NCBI GenBank assembly: GCA_900550595.1
Contig: URTB01000001.1
Location: 1 to 26,933 of the forward strand
Direction of reading: 5' to 3'
DNA: 26,933 bases
Source of the DNA: an uncultured Collinsella sp.
GTDB taxonomy: Bacteria; Actinomycetota; Coriobacteriia; Coriobacteriales; Coriobacteriaceae
A program made the translations under genes and the position numbers. This document shows, one piece after another, positions 14,557 to 22,138 of the stretch (its first letter is position 1; every line of letters begins with the position of its first letter). Under the pieces are notes generated by a model. The model was not told the origin of the DNA. It was given only the letters and a program-made list of their open reading frames with translations, and ran no database searches.

Positions 14557-15210
14557 ATGGGTTATTCGATCGTCAACATCCTTGGCGGCCTTCTGATCGT
14601 CACGTCCACCATGGTGGTCGTCTCAAAGAACATCAAGCACGCCATCAGCTGGTATGCGGTGCAGTCACTGGTGCTCGTGGGACTGCTCGCTACGCTCGGT
14701 GCCACCACCGGTGCGCAGGAGCTGCTTATGTGGGCTGGATCTGCCTTTATCACCAAGGTCGTCCTGGTCCCTTACATTCTCAACCGCGCATACAAGAAGA
14801 TGGGCGAGCCGAGCGACGCATCGCTCAAGGCTGGCCTTAAGCCCGCGTGGGCCATCTGCATCATCGCCGTCGAGGTCGCGATTTGCTTTGCCGTCGTGAC
14901 GCAGATCAGCCTGCCCACGGCCGAGGTCGCAACGCCTGCGCTCGCTATTAGCTTCGCTCACTTCTTTGTGGGCCTCACCTGCATCATCTCGCAGCGCAAC
15001 ATCATGAAGCAGATCTTTGGATACTGCCTTATGGAAAACGGCAGCCACGTGACGCTCGCGCTTTTGGCCCCCACCGCTCCCGAGATCATCGAGATCGGTA
15101 TCGCCACCGACGCCATCTTTGCCGTCATCATCATGTCCATCGTCGTGCGTCGCATTTGGGACGACTCCCACTCGCTCGATGCGCGCGACCTGTCCGAGCT
15201 GAGGGGGTAG
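14557..15210 (+). CDS. hyfE: Hydrogenase-4 membrane subunit HyfE (NuoK-like)
   Basis: The protein has 217 residues, the same size class as HyfE (about 216). AGGAGGT overlapping the hyfD stop serves ATG 14557. It is hydrophobic with about six helices, including HAISWYAVQSLVLVGLLATLGATTG near residue 30 and FAHFFVGLTCIIS in the middle, and ends in a polar tail DDSHSLDARDLSELRG. HyfE is related to NuoK and contributes to the membrane ion path in Hyf, Mbh-like and related energy-converting hydrogenases. It is specific to FHL-2-type complexes and is placed between hyfD and hyfF exactly as in the classical hyf operon. Confidence 0.9.
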   Translation: MGYSIVNILGGLLIVTSTMVVVSKNIKHAISWYAVQSLVLVGLLATLGATTGAQELLMWAGSAFITKVVLVPYILNRAYKKMGEPSDASLKAGLKPAWAICIIAVEVAICFAVVTQISLPTAEVATPALAISFAHFFVGLTCIISQRNIMKQIFGYCLMENGSHVTLALLAPTAPEIIEIGIATDAIFAVIIMSIVVRRIWDDSHSLDARDLSELRG

Positions 15211-15213
15211 TCC

Positions 15214-16773
15214 ATGGAAACGTTGATTCTCGCCCTGCTCGCGACTCCTTTGGTGTTCTCGCTGGTCATGGCGTTTTTGCCCAAGAACACGTCCTATAAC
15301 GTGTTTGCCGGTCTCAACCTGGTCTCCGTCGCAGCCGTACTGGTGCTGTCGATTATGACGGCCGGTGACGTCCTTATGAGCGGCGAAACCGCGAGCGCTC
15401 TTGGCCTGTGGTTCCACCTCGATTCGCTGGGCGCCATCTTTGTGCTGCTCATCGGCTTTATTGGTTTTCTTACCGGGCTGTTCTCGCTGCCCTATGTAAA
15501 GGCCGATATCGAGGAGGGCTCCATGCCCGCCGAGCGCGCCAAGCAGTATTTTGCGCTGTTTAGCCTGTTTGTGTTCACCATGCTGCTCGCGTGCCTGTCC
15601 AACAACATGATCCTCACGTGGGCCGCCGTGGAGGCAACCACGCTTTCCACCGTGTTCCTCGTGGGTATCTACAAGAACAAGACGGCCCTCGAGGCTTCTT
15701 GGAAGTATGCGATGGTCTGCACCGCCGGCGTGGCCTTTGGCCTGTTCGGTACGCTGCTGATCTACGCCAACGCCGCCGACGTGATTCCCAACGCCCACGA
15801 GGCCGCATTCCTGTCGTGCGTGCTGCCGTATGCCGACCAGTTCGACCCGACGCTCATGCGCCTCGCCTTTGCGTTTATCGTGATCGGCTTTGGCACCAAG
15901 GCCGGCCTGTTCCCCATGCACACTTGGCTGCCCGATGCCCACTCCCAGGCCCCGAGCCCTGTCTCGGCCCTGCTCTCTGGCGTGCTGCTTAAGTGCGCCA
16001 TGCTTGTGATCATGCGCTTCTACGGCTTTACCATCCAGGCCGTGGGCGCCGAGTATCCGCAGCTTTTGCTGTTGATCGTCGGCACGCTGTCCATTTTGGT
16101 GGCGGCACTTTCGATGTTTTGCCAGGACGACCTCAAGCGCCGCTTTGCGTACTCGTCTGTGGAGAACGTGGGCGTTATCGCCCTGTGCCTGGGTATCGGT
16201 GGCCCTCTGGGTATCGCCGCGGCCCTGCTGCACTGCGTGTTCCACGGCTTTACCAAGACGCTTGCTTTCTGCGTGTCCGGCAACATCCAGCACGCTTTTG
16301 GCACGCGTAGCCTGGCTAAGATCCAGGGTGTCGTCGAGGTTGCTCCCGCAACCGCCGCGCTCGCCGTCCTGGCGCTGCTCGGTCTTGGTGCCTTCCCGCC
16401 CTTTGGCATGTTTATCTCCGAGTTCCTGACTTTTGTCGCCGGTGTTACCGCCGGTCCCATGTGGCTGGTCGTCGTGGTCGCCCTCGGTCTTACCGTGGCC
16501 ATCTCCGCGCTCACCCGCATCGCACTCAAGTCGGTATTCGGCCATGCACCCCAGGGCATGGGCAAGCATGAGGCCCCGGCGCTCATGCTTATCCCCGAAA
16601 TCATCCTGGCTGTCATGATCTTGTGGTTTGGCATCGCCACCCCGCTGCCTCTCGTGCACGGTGTGGAGACCGCGACCGGCATCGTGCTCGAGCAGAGCAC
16701 TGAGGAACTTCACGTGACGCCGATGTACCGCGCTGTGTTCGGTACCGAGACCGCTCAGAGCGAGGTGGAGTAA
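15214..16773 (+). CDS. hyfF: Hydrogenase-4 membrane subunit HyfF (antiporter-like)
   Basis: The protein has 519 residues (HyfF is about 526). GAGGGGG ahead of ATG 15214 overlaps the end of hyfE, leaving 3 bp between the genes. It is the third NuoL/M/N-type subunit: E140 in LTWAAVEATTLSTVFLVG and K229 in IGFGTKAGLFPMHTWLPDAH, then APSPVSALLSGVLLK and the later LLHCVFHGFTKTLAF. The C-terminal 45 residues, ending TETAQSEVE, are soluble. All the residues expected for ion transfer are retained, arguing that the complex is energy-conserving rather than vestigial. Confidence 0.92.
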   Translation: METLILALLATPLVFSLVMAFLPKNTSYNVFAGLNLVSVAAVLVLSIMTAGDVLMSGETASALGLWFHLDSLGAIFVLLIGFIGFLTGLFSLPYVKADIEEGSMPAERAKQYFALFSLFVFTMLLACLSNNMILTWAAVEATTLSTVFLVGIYKNKTALEASWKYAMVCTAGVAFGLFGTLLIYANAADVIPNAHEAAFLSCVLPYADQFDPTLMRLAFAFIVIGFGTKAGLFPMHTWLPDAHSQAPSPVSALLSGVLLKCAMLVIMRFYGFTIQAVGAEYPQLLLLIVGTLSILVAALSMFCQDDLKRRFAYSSVENVGVIALCLGIGGPLGIAAALLHCVFHGFTKTLAFCVSGNIQHAFGTRSLAKIQGVVEVAPATAALAVLALLGLGAFPPFGMFISEFLTFVAGVTAGPMWLVVVVALGLTVAISALTRIALKSVFGHAPQGMGKHEAPALMLIPEIILAVMILWFGIATPLPLVHGVETATGIVLEQSTEELHVTPMYRAVFGTETAQSEVE

Positions 16774-16776
16774 CGA

Positions 16777-18549
16777 ATGATTGAAACTGAGAACAAGGTG
16801 TATGCCCGTCGCTGCGAGAGCCATGTCGAGGCCCTGCGCCGCGCCGTTCCGGGCTGCATCGAGAAGGTCGAGTGGCAGTGCGAGGACCAGCTGACGATTA
16901 CCGTCAAGCAGGACAAGCTGCCCGAGGCCGTCCACTACCTGTACTACGAGCGCTACGGCTGGATTCCTGTAATCATCGGCAACGATGAGCGCAGCCTGTG
17001 CGGCCGTTACGCCGTGTATTACGTCATCTCCATGGAGGGGGAGGACCCCGGCTGGGTGACCGTGCGCACCGAGGTCGATCCCGCCAAGATGGCGTTCCCG
17101 TCCGTGACGCCGTTCGTCCCCGCCTGCGTGTGGGGCGAGCGCGAGCTGCGCGATATGTTCGGCCTGATCCCCGAGGGCCTGCCCGATCGTCGTCGCCTGG
17201 TGCTTCCCGACGATTGGCCCAGCGGGCTGTACCCGCTGCGCAAGGACTCCATGGACTACCGTTTCCGTCCCGCTCCCGCGAGCGACATGGAAAACTACGA
17301 GTTCTTGGCCGATACCAAGGGCAAGGAGACCACACTCGTCCCCATGGGCCCGTTGCATATTACCTCCGACGAGCCCGGCCACTTCCGCCTGTTCGTTGAG
17401 GGCGAGACGATCGTCGACGCCGACTACCGTCTGTTCTACGTGCACCGCGGTATGGAGAAGGTCGCCGAGACGCGCCTGAACTATGACGCCGTGACGTTCC
17501 TCGCCGACCGCATCTGCGGCATCTGCGGCTGCGCCCACTCGGTGGCCTATGCCGAGGCCGTCGAGCGCGCCCAGGGCATCCATGTCCCGCCGCGCGCCCA
17601 GTACATCCGCGCCATCATGCTCGAGGTCGAGCGTCTGCACTCGCATCTGCTCAACATTGGCCTGGCGTCGCACTACACGGGCTTCGACTCCGGCTTCCAG
17701 CAGTTCTTCCGCGTCCGCGAGAAGTCCATGGACCTGGCCGAGAAGCTCTCCGGTCACCGCAAGACCTACGGCCTCAACGTGATCGGCGGCGTGCGTCGCG
17801 ACATTTTGGCCGAGCAGAAGCTCTCCACGCTCACGACCATCCACCAGCTGCGCTCCGAGGTTCAGGAGCTCGTCGACGTCTTGCTCTCCACGCCCAACTT
17901 CATTGAGCGTACGAGCGGTATCGGCATCTTGGACCGCAAGATCGCACGCGACTTCTCGCCGGTCGGCCCGCTCATGCGTGGCTCGGGCTATGCCCGCGAC
18001 GTGCGCTTTGACCATCCCTTCGACGGCTACGCCGATCCGGACGTCCAAAAGATGCATGCCGCCACGGCCGACACCTGCGATGCCTTCGGCCGTACCGCCG
18101 TTCGCATCCAGGAGGTCTACGATTCGATCGACATGATCGAGACCATGCTCGAGAACTGCCCGTCGGGCCCCATCCTCACCACGGATTGGGAGTACACCCC
18201 GCACAAGTACGCCATCGGCGCCACGGAGGCGCCGCGCGGCGAGGACGTGCACTGGGCCATGCTCGGCAACAACCAGAAGTGCTACCGCTGGCGCGCCAAG
18301 GCAGCTACGTACAGCAACTGGCCGGTCCTGCGCTACATGTTCCGCGGCAACACCGTGGGCGACGCGGCGCTGATCGTCGGCTCGCTCGACCCGTGCTACT
18401 CCTGCACCGACCGCGTGACGGTGACCGATGTCGCCGCCAAGCGCGACCACGTGCTCGACAAGGAGCAGTTCGAGAACGTCTGGCGCGACAAGTCGCCGCT
18501 TGCGGGCGAGGGCACCATGGCCGCTCCGCTCGATGAGGAGGCGCTCTAA
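16777..18549 (+). CDS. hyfG: [NiFe]-hydrogenase large subunit HyfG (NuoC-NuoD fusion, group 4)
   Basis: The protein has 590 residues. The N-terminal part (about 1-165) is the NuoC-like 30-kDa domain (VWGERELRDMFGLIPEGLPDRRRL); the remainder is the NuoD/HycE-like catalytic domain. Ni-Fe ligands are complete: RICGIC (C247, C250) and DPCYSCTDR (C540, C543). R546 is followed by VTV, so HycI would remove a 44-residue C-terminal peptide after nickel insertion, as in HycE. These four Ni ligands separate it from NuoCD, which lacks them. All ligands are Cys, so this is not a selenium-containing hydrogenase. It reduces protons to H2 on the cytoplasmic side. It starts 3 bp after hyfF and ends 1 bp before hyfH. 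Confidence 0.96.
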   Translation: MIETENKVYARRCESHVEALRRAVPGCIEKVEWQCEDQLTITVKQDKLPEAVHYLYYERYGWIPVIIGNDERSLCGRYAVYYVISMEGEDPGWVTVRTEVDPAKMAFPSVTPFVPACVWGERELRDMFGLIPEGLPDRRRLVLPDDWPSGLYPLRKDSMDYRFRPAPASDMENYEFLADTKGKETTLVPMGPLHITSDEPGHFRLFVEGETIVDADYRLFYVHRGMEKVAETRLNYDAVTFLADRICGICGCAHSVAYAEAVERAQGIHVPPRAQYIRAIMLEVERLHSHLLNIGLASHYTGFDSGFQQFFRVREKSMDLAEKLSGHRKTYGLNVIGGVRRDILAEQKLSTLTTIHQLRSEVQELVDVLLSTPNFIERTSGIGILDRKIARDFSPVGPLMRGSGYARDVRFDHPFDGYADPDVQKMHAATADTCDAFGRTAVRIQEVYDSIDMIETMLENCPSGPILTTDWEYTPHKYAIGATEAPRGEDVHWAMLGNNQKCYRWRAKAATYSNWPVLRYMFRGNTVGDAALIVGSLDPCYSCTDRVTVTDVAAKRDHVLDKEQFENVWRDKSPLAGEGTMAAPLDEEAL

Positions 18550-18550
18550 T

Positions 18551-19267
18551 ATGCTGAAGCTTTGGAAGGTTAACGCCAAGGCCGGCGACGCGACGGTCAA
18601 GTACCCGTTTGCGCCGTTTCCCACCAACAAGGACATGCGCGGCAAGCCCGAGCACAACGCCGAGCTCTGCATCGCCTGCGGTGCCTGCGGCGTGGCGTGC
18701 CCGGCCGATGCCATTCGCATGGACACCGACCTTGCGGCCGATACCATCACCTGGTCGATCGACTACGGTCGCTGCATCTTCTGCGGCCGCTGCGAGGAAG
18801 CCTGCCCCATGGAGGCCATCAAGCTCACCGAGGAGTTTGAGCTTGCCGTCATGAGCAAGGACGACCTCACCAGCAAGAGCGTCTACACGCTCGAGCACTG
18901 CTCGCGCTGCGGCAAGCCGTTTGCCCCGCACAAGGAGATCGACTACGCCAAGCGTCTGCTGCAAAAGGCCGGCGGCATGGAGGCCGAGCAGGCCGCCCGT
19001 ACCGTCGGTATGTGCCAGGAGTGCAAGCGCGAGCTCGACGCCCTGCGCGCCGCCTCGGCCGTAAAGACCGGCAACGCGCGCGGCATGGCTGCCAACGAGA
19101 CGCTTGCGTCCGGCGAGCCCCAGGGCCCCGGCATGGAGTACCTAGGCGGCCACGGCGTGAACCCGGAGTATATCGACCGCGAGCTCAACCCCGATGCGCC
19201 CGAGATTCCCGCCGGTCCGGCGCCGGTCGAGGGCATCATCATGGATTTTGAAACGAAGGAGGAGTAA
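18551..19267 (+). CDS. hyfH: Hydrogenase-4 iron-sulfur subunit HyfH (NuoI/HycF-like)
   Basis: The protein has 238 residues, about 55 longer than Escherichia coli HyfH/HycF (about 180). ATG at 18551 lies 1 bp after the hyfG stop. Two [4Fe-4S] clusters are bound by C40/43/46/50 and C75/78/81/85. A further pair of CxxC motifs, HCSRC (C117, C120) and MCQEC (C155, C158), resembles the rubredoxin- or zinc-like site of HycF. The last 65 or so residues are a low-complexity, Gly/Pro/Ala-rich tail of unknown role. The subunit relays electrons between HyfA and HyfI. Upstream in-frame codons overlap hyfG and are not used. Confidence 0.92.
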   Translation: MLKLWKVNAKAGDATVKYPFAPFPTNKDMRGKPEHNAELCIACGACGVACPADAIRMDTDLAADTITWSIDYGRCIFCGRCEEACPMEAIKLTEEFELAVMSKDDLTSKSVYTLEHCSRCGKPFAPHKEIDYAKRLLQKAGGMEAEQAARTVGMCQECKRELDALRAASAVKTGNARGMAANETLASGEPQGPGMEYLGGHGVNPEYIDRELNPDAPEIPAGPAPVEGIIMDFETKEE

Positions 19268-19269
19268 CC

Positions 19270-20052
19270 ATGGCCGAACCCACGCTTTTGCCCGAGCGGC
19301 TCCAGTACCGCCCGACCAAGATCGAGCTCGACGAGAGCATCGAGAAGGCCAAGGCGACCCTTCTTAAGAAGATCAAGCGCTCGGTGTACGTCTACCGTGT
19401 CGACTGCGGCGGCTGCAACGGCTGCGAGATCGAGATCTTCGGTTCCATCACGCCCGTCTTTGACGTCGAGCGTTTTGGCATCAAGGTCGTGCCCTCGCCC
19501 CGTCACGCCGATGTGCTGCTGTACACCGGCGCCGTGACGCGTGCCATGCGCATGCCGGCCCTGCGCGCCTTTGAGGCCGCACCCGATCCCAAGATCGTGG
19601 TGTCCTATGGCGCGTGCGGCTGCACCGGCGGCATCTTCTACGACAACTACTGCGTCTGGGGCGGCACGGATAAGATTCTGCCGGTCGATGTCTACATCCC
19701 CGGCTGCCCGCCCAGCCCCGCGCAGACCGTCTACGGCTTTGCCATGGCGCTCGGTCTGCTGGACCAAAAGCTCCATGCCGAGACCACGGTGGAGGCCGCC
19801 GGCGAGCAGGCCGATATCCTGCACCCCGGCGTGCCGTACAAGCTGCGCGTTGCCATCGAGCGAGAGGCTCGCGCCATGAGCGGCTACCGTTACGGCCGCG
19901 ACCTGGCCAACGAGTTTATGGATACGCTCGAGGGCGCGCCCAAGGGTGATATCCGCGGTGCCATGGCGCTGCTCATCGACAAGCAGGACGATCCGCGCCG
20001 CGTTGAGGTCTACTCGGCGCTGCAGGATCTGGTGCTGGCCGGAGGTCACTAG
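19270..20052 (+). CDS. hyfI: [NiFe]-hydrogenase small subunit HyfI (NuoB/HycG-like)
   Basis: The protein has 260 residues (HyfI is about 252). AGGAGGA (19257-19263) lies at the end of hyfH. It holds the proximal [4Fe-4S] cluster next to the Ni-Fe site: VDCGGCNGCEIEIFG (C46, C49, C52), SYGACGCTGG (C116, C118) and YIPGCPPSPAQ (C146) contain the conserved ligands. No signal peptide or C-terminal anchor is present, as expected for group 4 enzymes, which are held on the cytoplasmic face by HyfC. The stop (20050-20052) directly abuts the next ATG. Confidence 0.94.
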   Translation: MAEPTLLPERLQYRPTKIELDESIEKAKATLLKKIKRSVYVYRVDCGGCNGCEIEIFGSITPVFDVERFGIKVVPSPRHADVLLYTGAVTRAMRMPALRAFEAAPDPKIVVSYGACGCTGGIFYDNYCVWGGTDKILPVDVYIPGCPPSPAQTVYGFAMALGLLDQKLHAETTVEAAGEQADILHPGVPYKLRVAIEREARAMSGYRYGRDLANEFMDTLEGAPKGDIRGAMALLIDKQDDPRRVEVYSALQDLVLAGGH

Positions 20053-20634
20053 ATGGAGCTCACGGACCGCTCTGGTTACTTTGCGGGTCCCGGTATGCTC
20101 GGCGGCTCCTTTGGCGATGCCTCGCGCGCAAGCGACGAGGCCGCCGAGGGCGTCGCCGACCCCTGCCTGGGCCATGCGCCCGACCAGGTGGTCTTCTATG
20201 AGCTCACGCGTAAGTTTGTGGAGACCGAGGAAGACGTTCCCCAGGAGGCCTGCGACGTGCTGTACTACACGCTCGCCGTGGGCCACCACACCGGCGTGCT
20301 CGATTGCTTTGAGCCGCGCCTGTCGGTGCCGGTGGATGTCTTCTATTCGCTCGTCGATGCGCTGCCGGAGGGGGAGGCCAAGACCAAGTTCGAGGCCATC
20401 CGCTCCTTTGGCGAGTGCCAGCTTGACAAGGCGGCGGTGCCGTCGCTGCTCGAGGCCTGCGACACGCTGCTCGACGAGCGCGGTTTTCGCGGCTCGGCCA
20501 AGGCCGGCATCTCGGTGTTCGACGACGACTTTGGCTTGCATGCCCAGCAGGTCGCGTTTCTGATGAAGTTCCGCGATCTGGTTGAGCGCGTGCGCGATGT
20601 GTCGGGCGTGTACCTGACGGGAAGGTTGCAGTAA
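20053..20634 (+). CDS. hycH: Formate hydrogenlyase maturation protein, HycH/HyfJ family
   Basis: The protein has 193 residues against about 136 in Escherichia coli HycH and HyfJ. The core from VVFYELTRKFVE (residue about 46) through YYTLAVGHHTGVLDCF to VYLTGRLQ corresponds to the HycH family; the first 45 residues, rich in Gly, Ala and Asp, are an extra N-terminal part. The start at 20053 follows the hyfI stop without a gap and has GGAGG in the last codons of hyfI. The family is needed for assembly of the hydrogenase part of FHL, with no known catalytic site. Its stop overlaps the hycI start (TAATG). The naming follows family and position; hyfJ would be equally suitable. Confidence 0.82.
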   Translation: MELTDRSGYFAGPGMLGGSFGDASRASDEAAEGVADPCLGHAPDQVVFYELTRKFVETEEDVPQEACDVLYYTLAVGHHTGVLDCFEPRLSVPVDVFYSLVDALPEGEAKTKFEAIRSFGECQLDKAAVPSLLEACDTLLDERGFRGSAKAGISVFDDDFGLHAQQVAFLMKFRDLVERVRDVSGVYLTGRLQ

Positions 20635-21137
20635 TGGGTCGCGTTGTGGATGGACGTGTGAACGGCGCCCCGTTTGCGGGTATCGTGCTCACGGCGGGAA
20701 GCGTGCTGCGTGCCGACGATGCCGCCGGCCCCGTGCTCTCCAAAAAGATGGAGGACGCGCCCATTGCCGGTTGGTACACCATCGACGGTGGCCAAACGCC
20801 CGAGGACGACATCATCGAGGTCAAGCGCGAGCGTCCGCCTCGCCTGGTCTTGGTCGATGCCGCCGACATAGCGCTGCCCGTCGGGTCTATCCGCCTGCTC
20901 GATAAGCGCGATGTGGCCCGCAAGTCGATGTTCACCACGCATTCGCTCCCTTTGTCGATTCTGATCGAGGAAATCGAGCAATCGTGCGAAGATATCGTCT
21001 TCATAGGGATTCAGCCGGGCGATACGGAGTTTTACAACCCTATGTCCCCGGAGGTCTTTGACGCCGTCGACGCCGTGTACGACGCCGTGGCCGCCAACGA
21101 CTTTTCCCACTTTGTCCGCTTGGGACAAGAGCAATAG
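20634..21137 (+). CDS. hycI: Hydrogenase maturation endopeptidase HycI
   Basis: The protein has 167 residues (HycI is about 156). Its ATG shares one base with the hycH stop. It aligns by eye with HycI: VLTAGSVLRADDAAGP, YTIDGGQTPEDDI, LVLVDAADIALPVGSIRLLD, TTHSLPLSILIEEI and IGIQPGDTEFYNPMS. The nickel-sensing residues correspond to D29, D75 and H103. The usual GDD of the first motif reads ADD here, leaving the second aspartate intact. It clips the C-terminal peptide of the large subunit after the arginine of DPCxxCTDR, and HyfG has exactly that site. Being encoded in the operon fits its dedicated role. Confidence 0.93.
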   Translation: MGRVVDGRVNGAPFAGIVLTAGSVLRADDAAGPVLSKKMEDAPIAGWYTIDGGQTPEDDIIEVKRERPPRLVLVDAADIALPVGSIRLLDKRDVARKSMFTTHSLPLSILIEEIEQSCEDIVFIGIQPGDTEFYNPMSPEVFDAVDAVYDAVAANDFSHFVRLGQEQ

Positions 21138-21176
21138 GAGCGCTTGTCCCTGCTGATTAGGAAAGAAGTGATTGAC

Positions 21177-22016
21177 ATGGCAGATTCCAAGGCAGAATAT
21201 CCCGCTCCCGATTGCCTGGCGCCCGCCGCGATCGAGGCCAAGACCGAGGCCGCCGGCGTGACCAAGGCCAACCTGCCGGTCGCAAAGGCCTTTCTGTTGG
21301 CAATGTTCGCCGGCGCGTTCATTGCCTTCGGCGGCCTGTTCTTTACCGTGTTCTTGAGCGATAGCACGCTGGGCTGGGGCGCCCAGCGCGTCGTGGGCGG
21401 CCTGTGCTTTTGCCTGGGCCTGGTGCTGGTGCTGGTGTGCGGCGCCGAGCTGTTTACTGGCAATTCGCTTATGGTCTGCGCGCTCAAGAGCAAAAAGATC
21501 ACCCTGGTCCAGATGCTCAAGGCTTGGGTCGTCGTATGGGTCGGTAACTTTGTCGGTGCCCTGTTCATCGTCTTTTTGGTGTACATGGCCGGCATTTACA
21601 AGCTCAACGGCGAGGCGGTCGCCAATTCCATGGTGAGCGTCGCCGCCGGCAAGGTGACGATCGACTGGGTGACGATCTTCTTCCGCGGCATCCTGTGCAA
21701 CATCTTTGTGTGCCTGGCCGTGTGGATCGGTACCGCCGGCAAGACCGTGGTCGATAAGGTTGTTGGCATTCTGCTGCCCATCGCCGCCTTTGTGGCCTGC
21801 GGTTTTGAGCACTGCGTTGCCAACATGTACTTTTTGCCCATGGGTGCCGTGATGCAGGCGTGCGGCTACGGTGCCGACGTCGCCGGTGCCGATGCGCTCA
21901 ACGCCGCGGGCATTGCGTTTAACCTGTCCGCCGCCACGTTGGGCAACATCGTGGGCGGCGCGCTTCTGGTCGCGCTCGGCTACTGGTTTATCTACGCCAA
22001 GAAGTCCGAGGCGTAA
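21177..22016 (+). CDS. focA: Formate/nitrite transporter family channel, FocA-like
   Basis: The protein has 279 residues. ATG at 21177 follows GGAAAGAAG (21160-21168); an in-frame TTG at 21144 has poorer spacing. It is a six-helix membrane protein of the FNT family, with FAGAFIAFGGLFFTVF, CGAELFTGNSLMVCA and FVACGFEHCVANMYFLPMG. H212 corresponds to the pore histidine (H209) of Escherichia coli FocA, and the threonine of the ELFTGN loop to T91. These pentameric channels carry formate across the cytoplasmic membrane. As last gene of the hyf run, with a strong terminator behind it, it resembles focB at the end of the Escherichia coli hyf operon. It would bring formate to FdhF or balance formate in and out of the cell. 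Confidence 0.92.
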   Translation: MADSKAEYPAPDCLAPAAIEAKTEAAGVTKANLPVAKAFLLAMFAGAFIAFGGLFFTVFLSDSTLGWGAQRVVGGLCFCLGLVLVLVCGAELFTGNSLMVCALKSKKITLVQMLKAWVVVWVGNFVGALFIVFLVYMAGIYKLNGEAVANSMVSVAAGKVTIDWVTIFFRGILCNIFVCLAVWIGTAGKTVVDKVVGILLPIAAFVACGFEHCVANMYFLPMGAVMQACGYGADVAGADALNAAGIAFNLSAATLGNIVGGALLVALGYWFIYAKKSEA

Positions 22017-22038
22017 GGTATCGCCTGTTTGACGTTGG

Positions 22039-22075
22039 GCCTCCCGCGGGGCGTTGCCGTGCGGGAGGCTTTTTT
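22039..22075 (+). terminator. Rho-independent terminator after focA
   Basis: GCCTCCCGC (22039-22047) pairs perfectly with GCGGGAGGC (22061-22069) around a 13-nt loop, followed by TTTTTT (22070-22075). It closes the hyf-focA transcription unit. Confidence 0.95.
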
Positions 22076-22138
22076 GGCCTGGGGCTCGTTCCCGGGCTGT
22101 TGGTCTGTTGTGTTTGGCTTGTGAAAGGGGTAATCGAG

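Noticed and set aside
14665..18750. A 1361-codon open frame on the minus strand
   Set aside because: It is antisense to hyfE-hyfH; its His/Arg/Gly-rich translation is typical of the complement of high-GC codons, and no family is recognisable. The same holds for the long minus-strand frames at 10062-12635, 13089-14558, 20343-22316, 21992-24964 and 25367-26845.
10113..20052. Respiratory complex I (nuo) operon
   Set aside because: The large subunit has both Ni-binding CxxC pairs and a HycI cleavage site, the gene order is hyfA-I, and no NuoE/F/G or NuoA/J genes are present.
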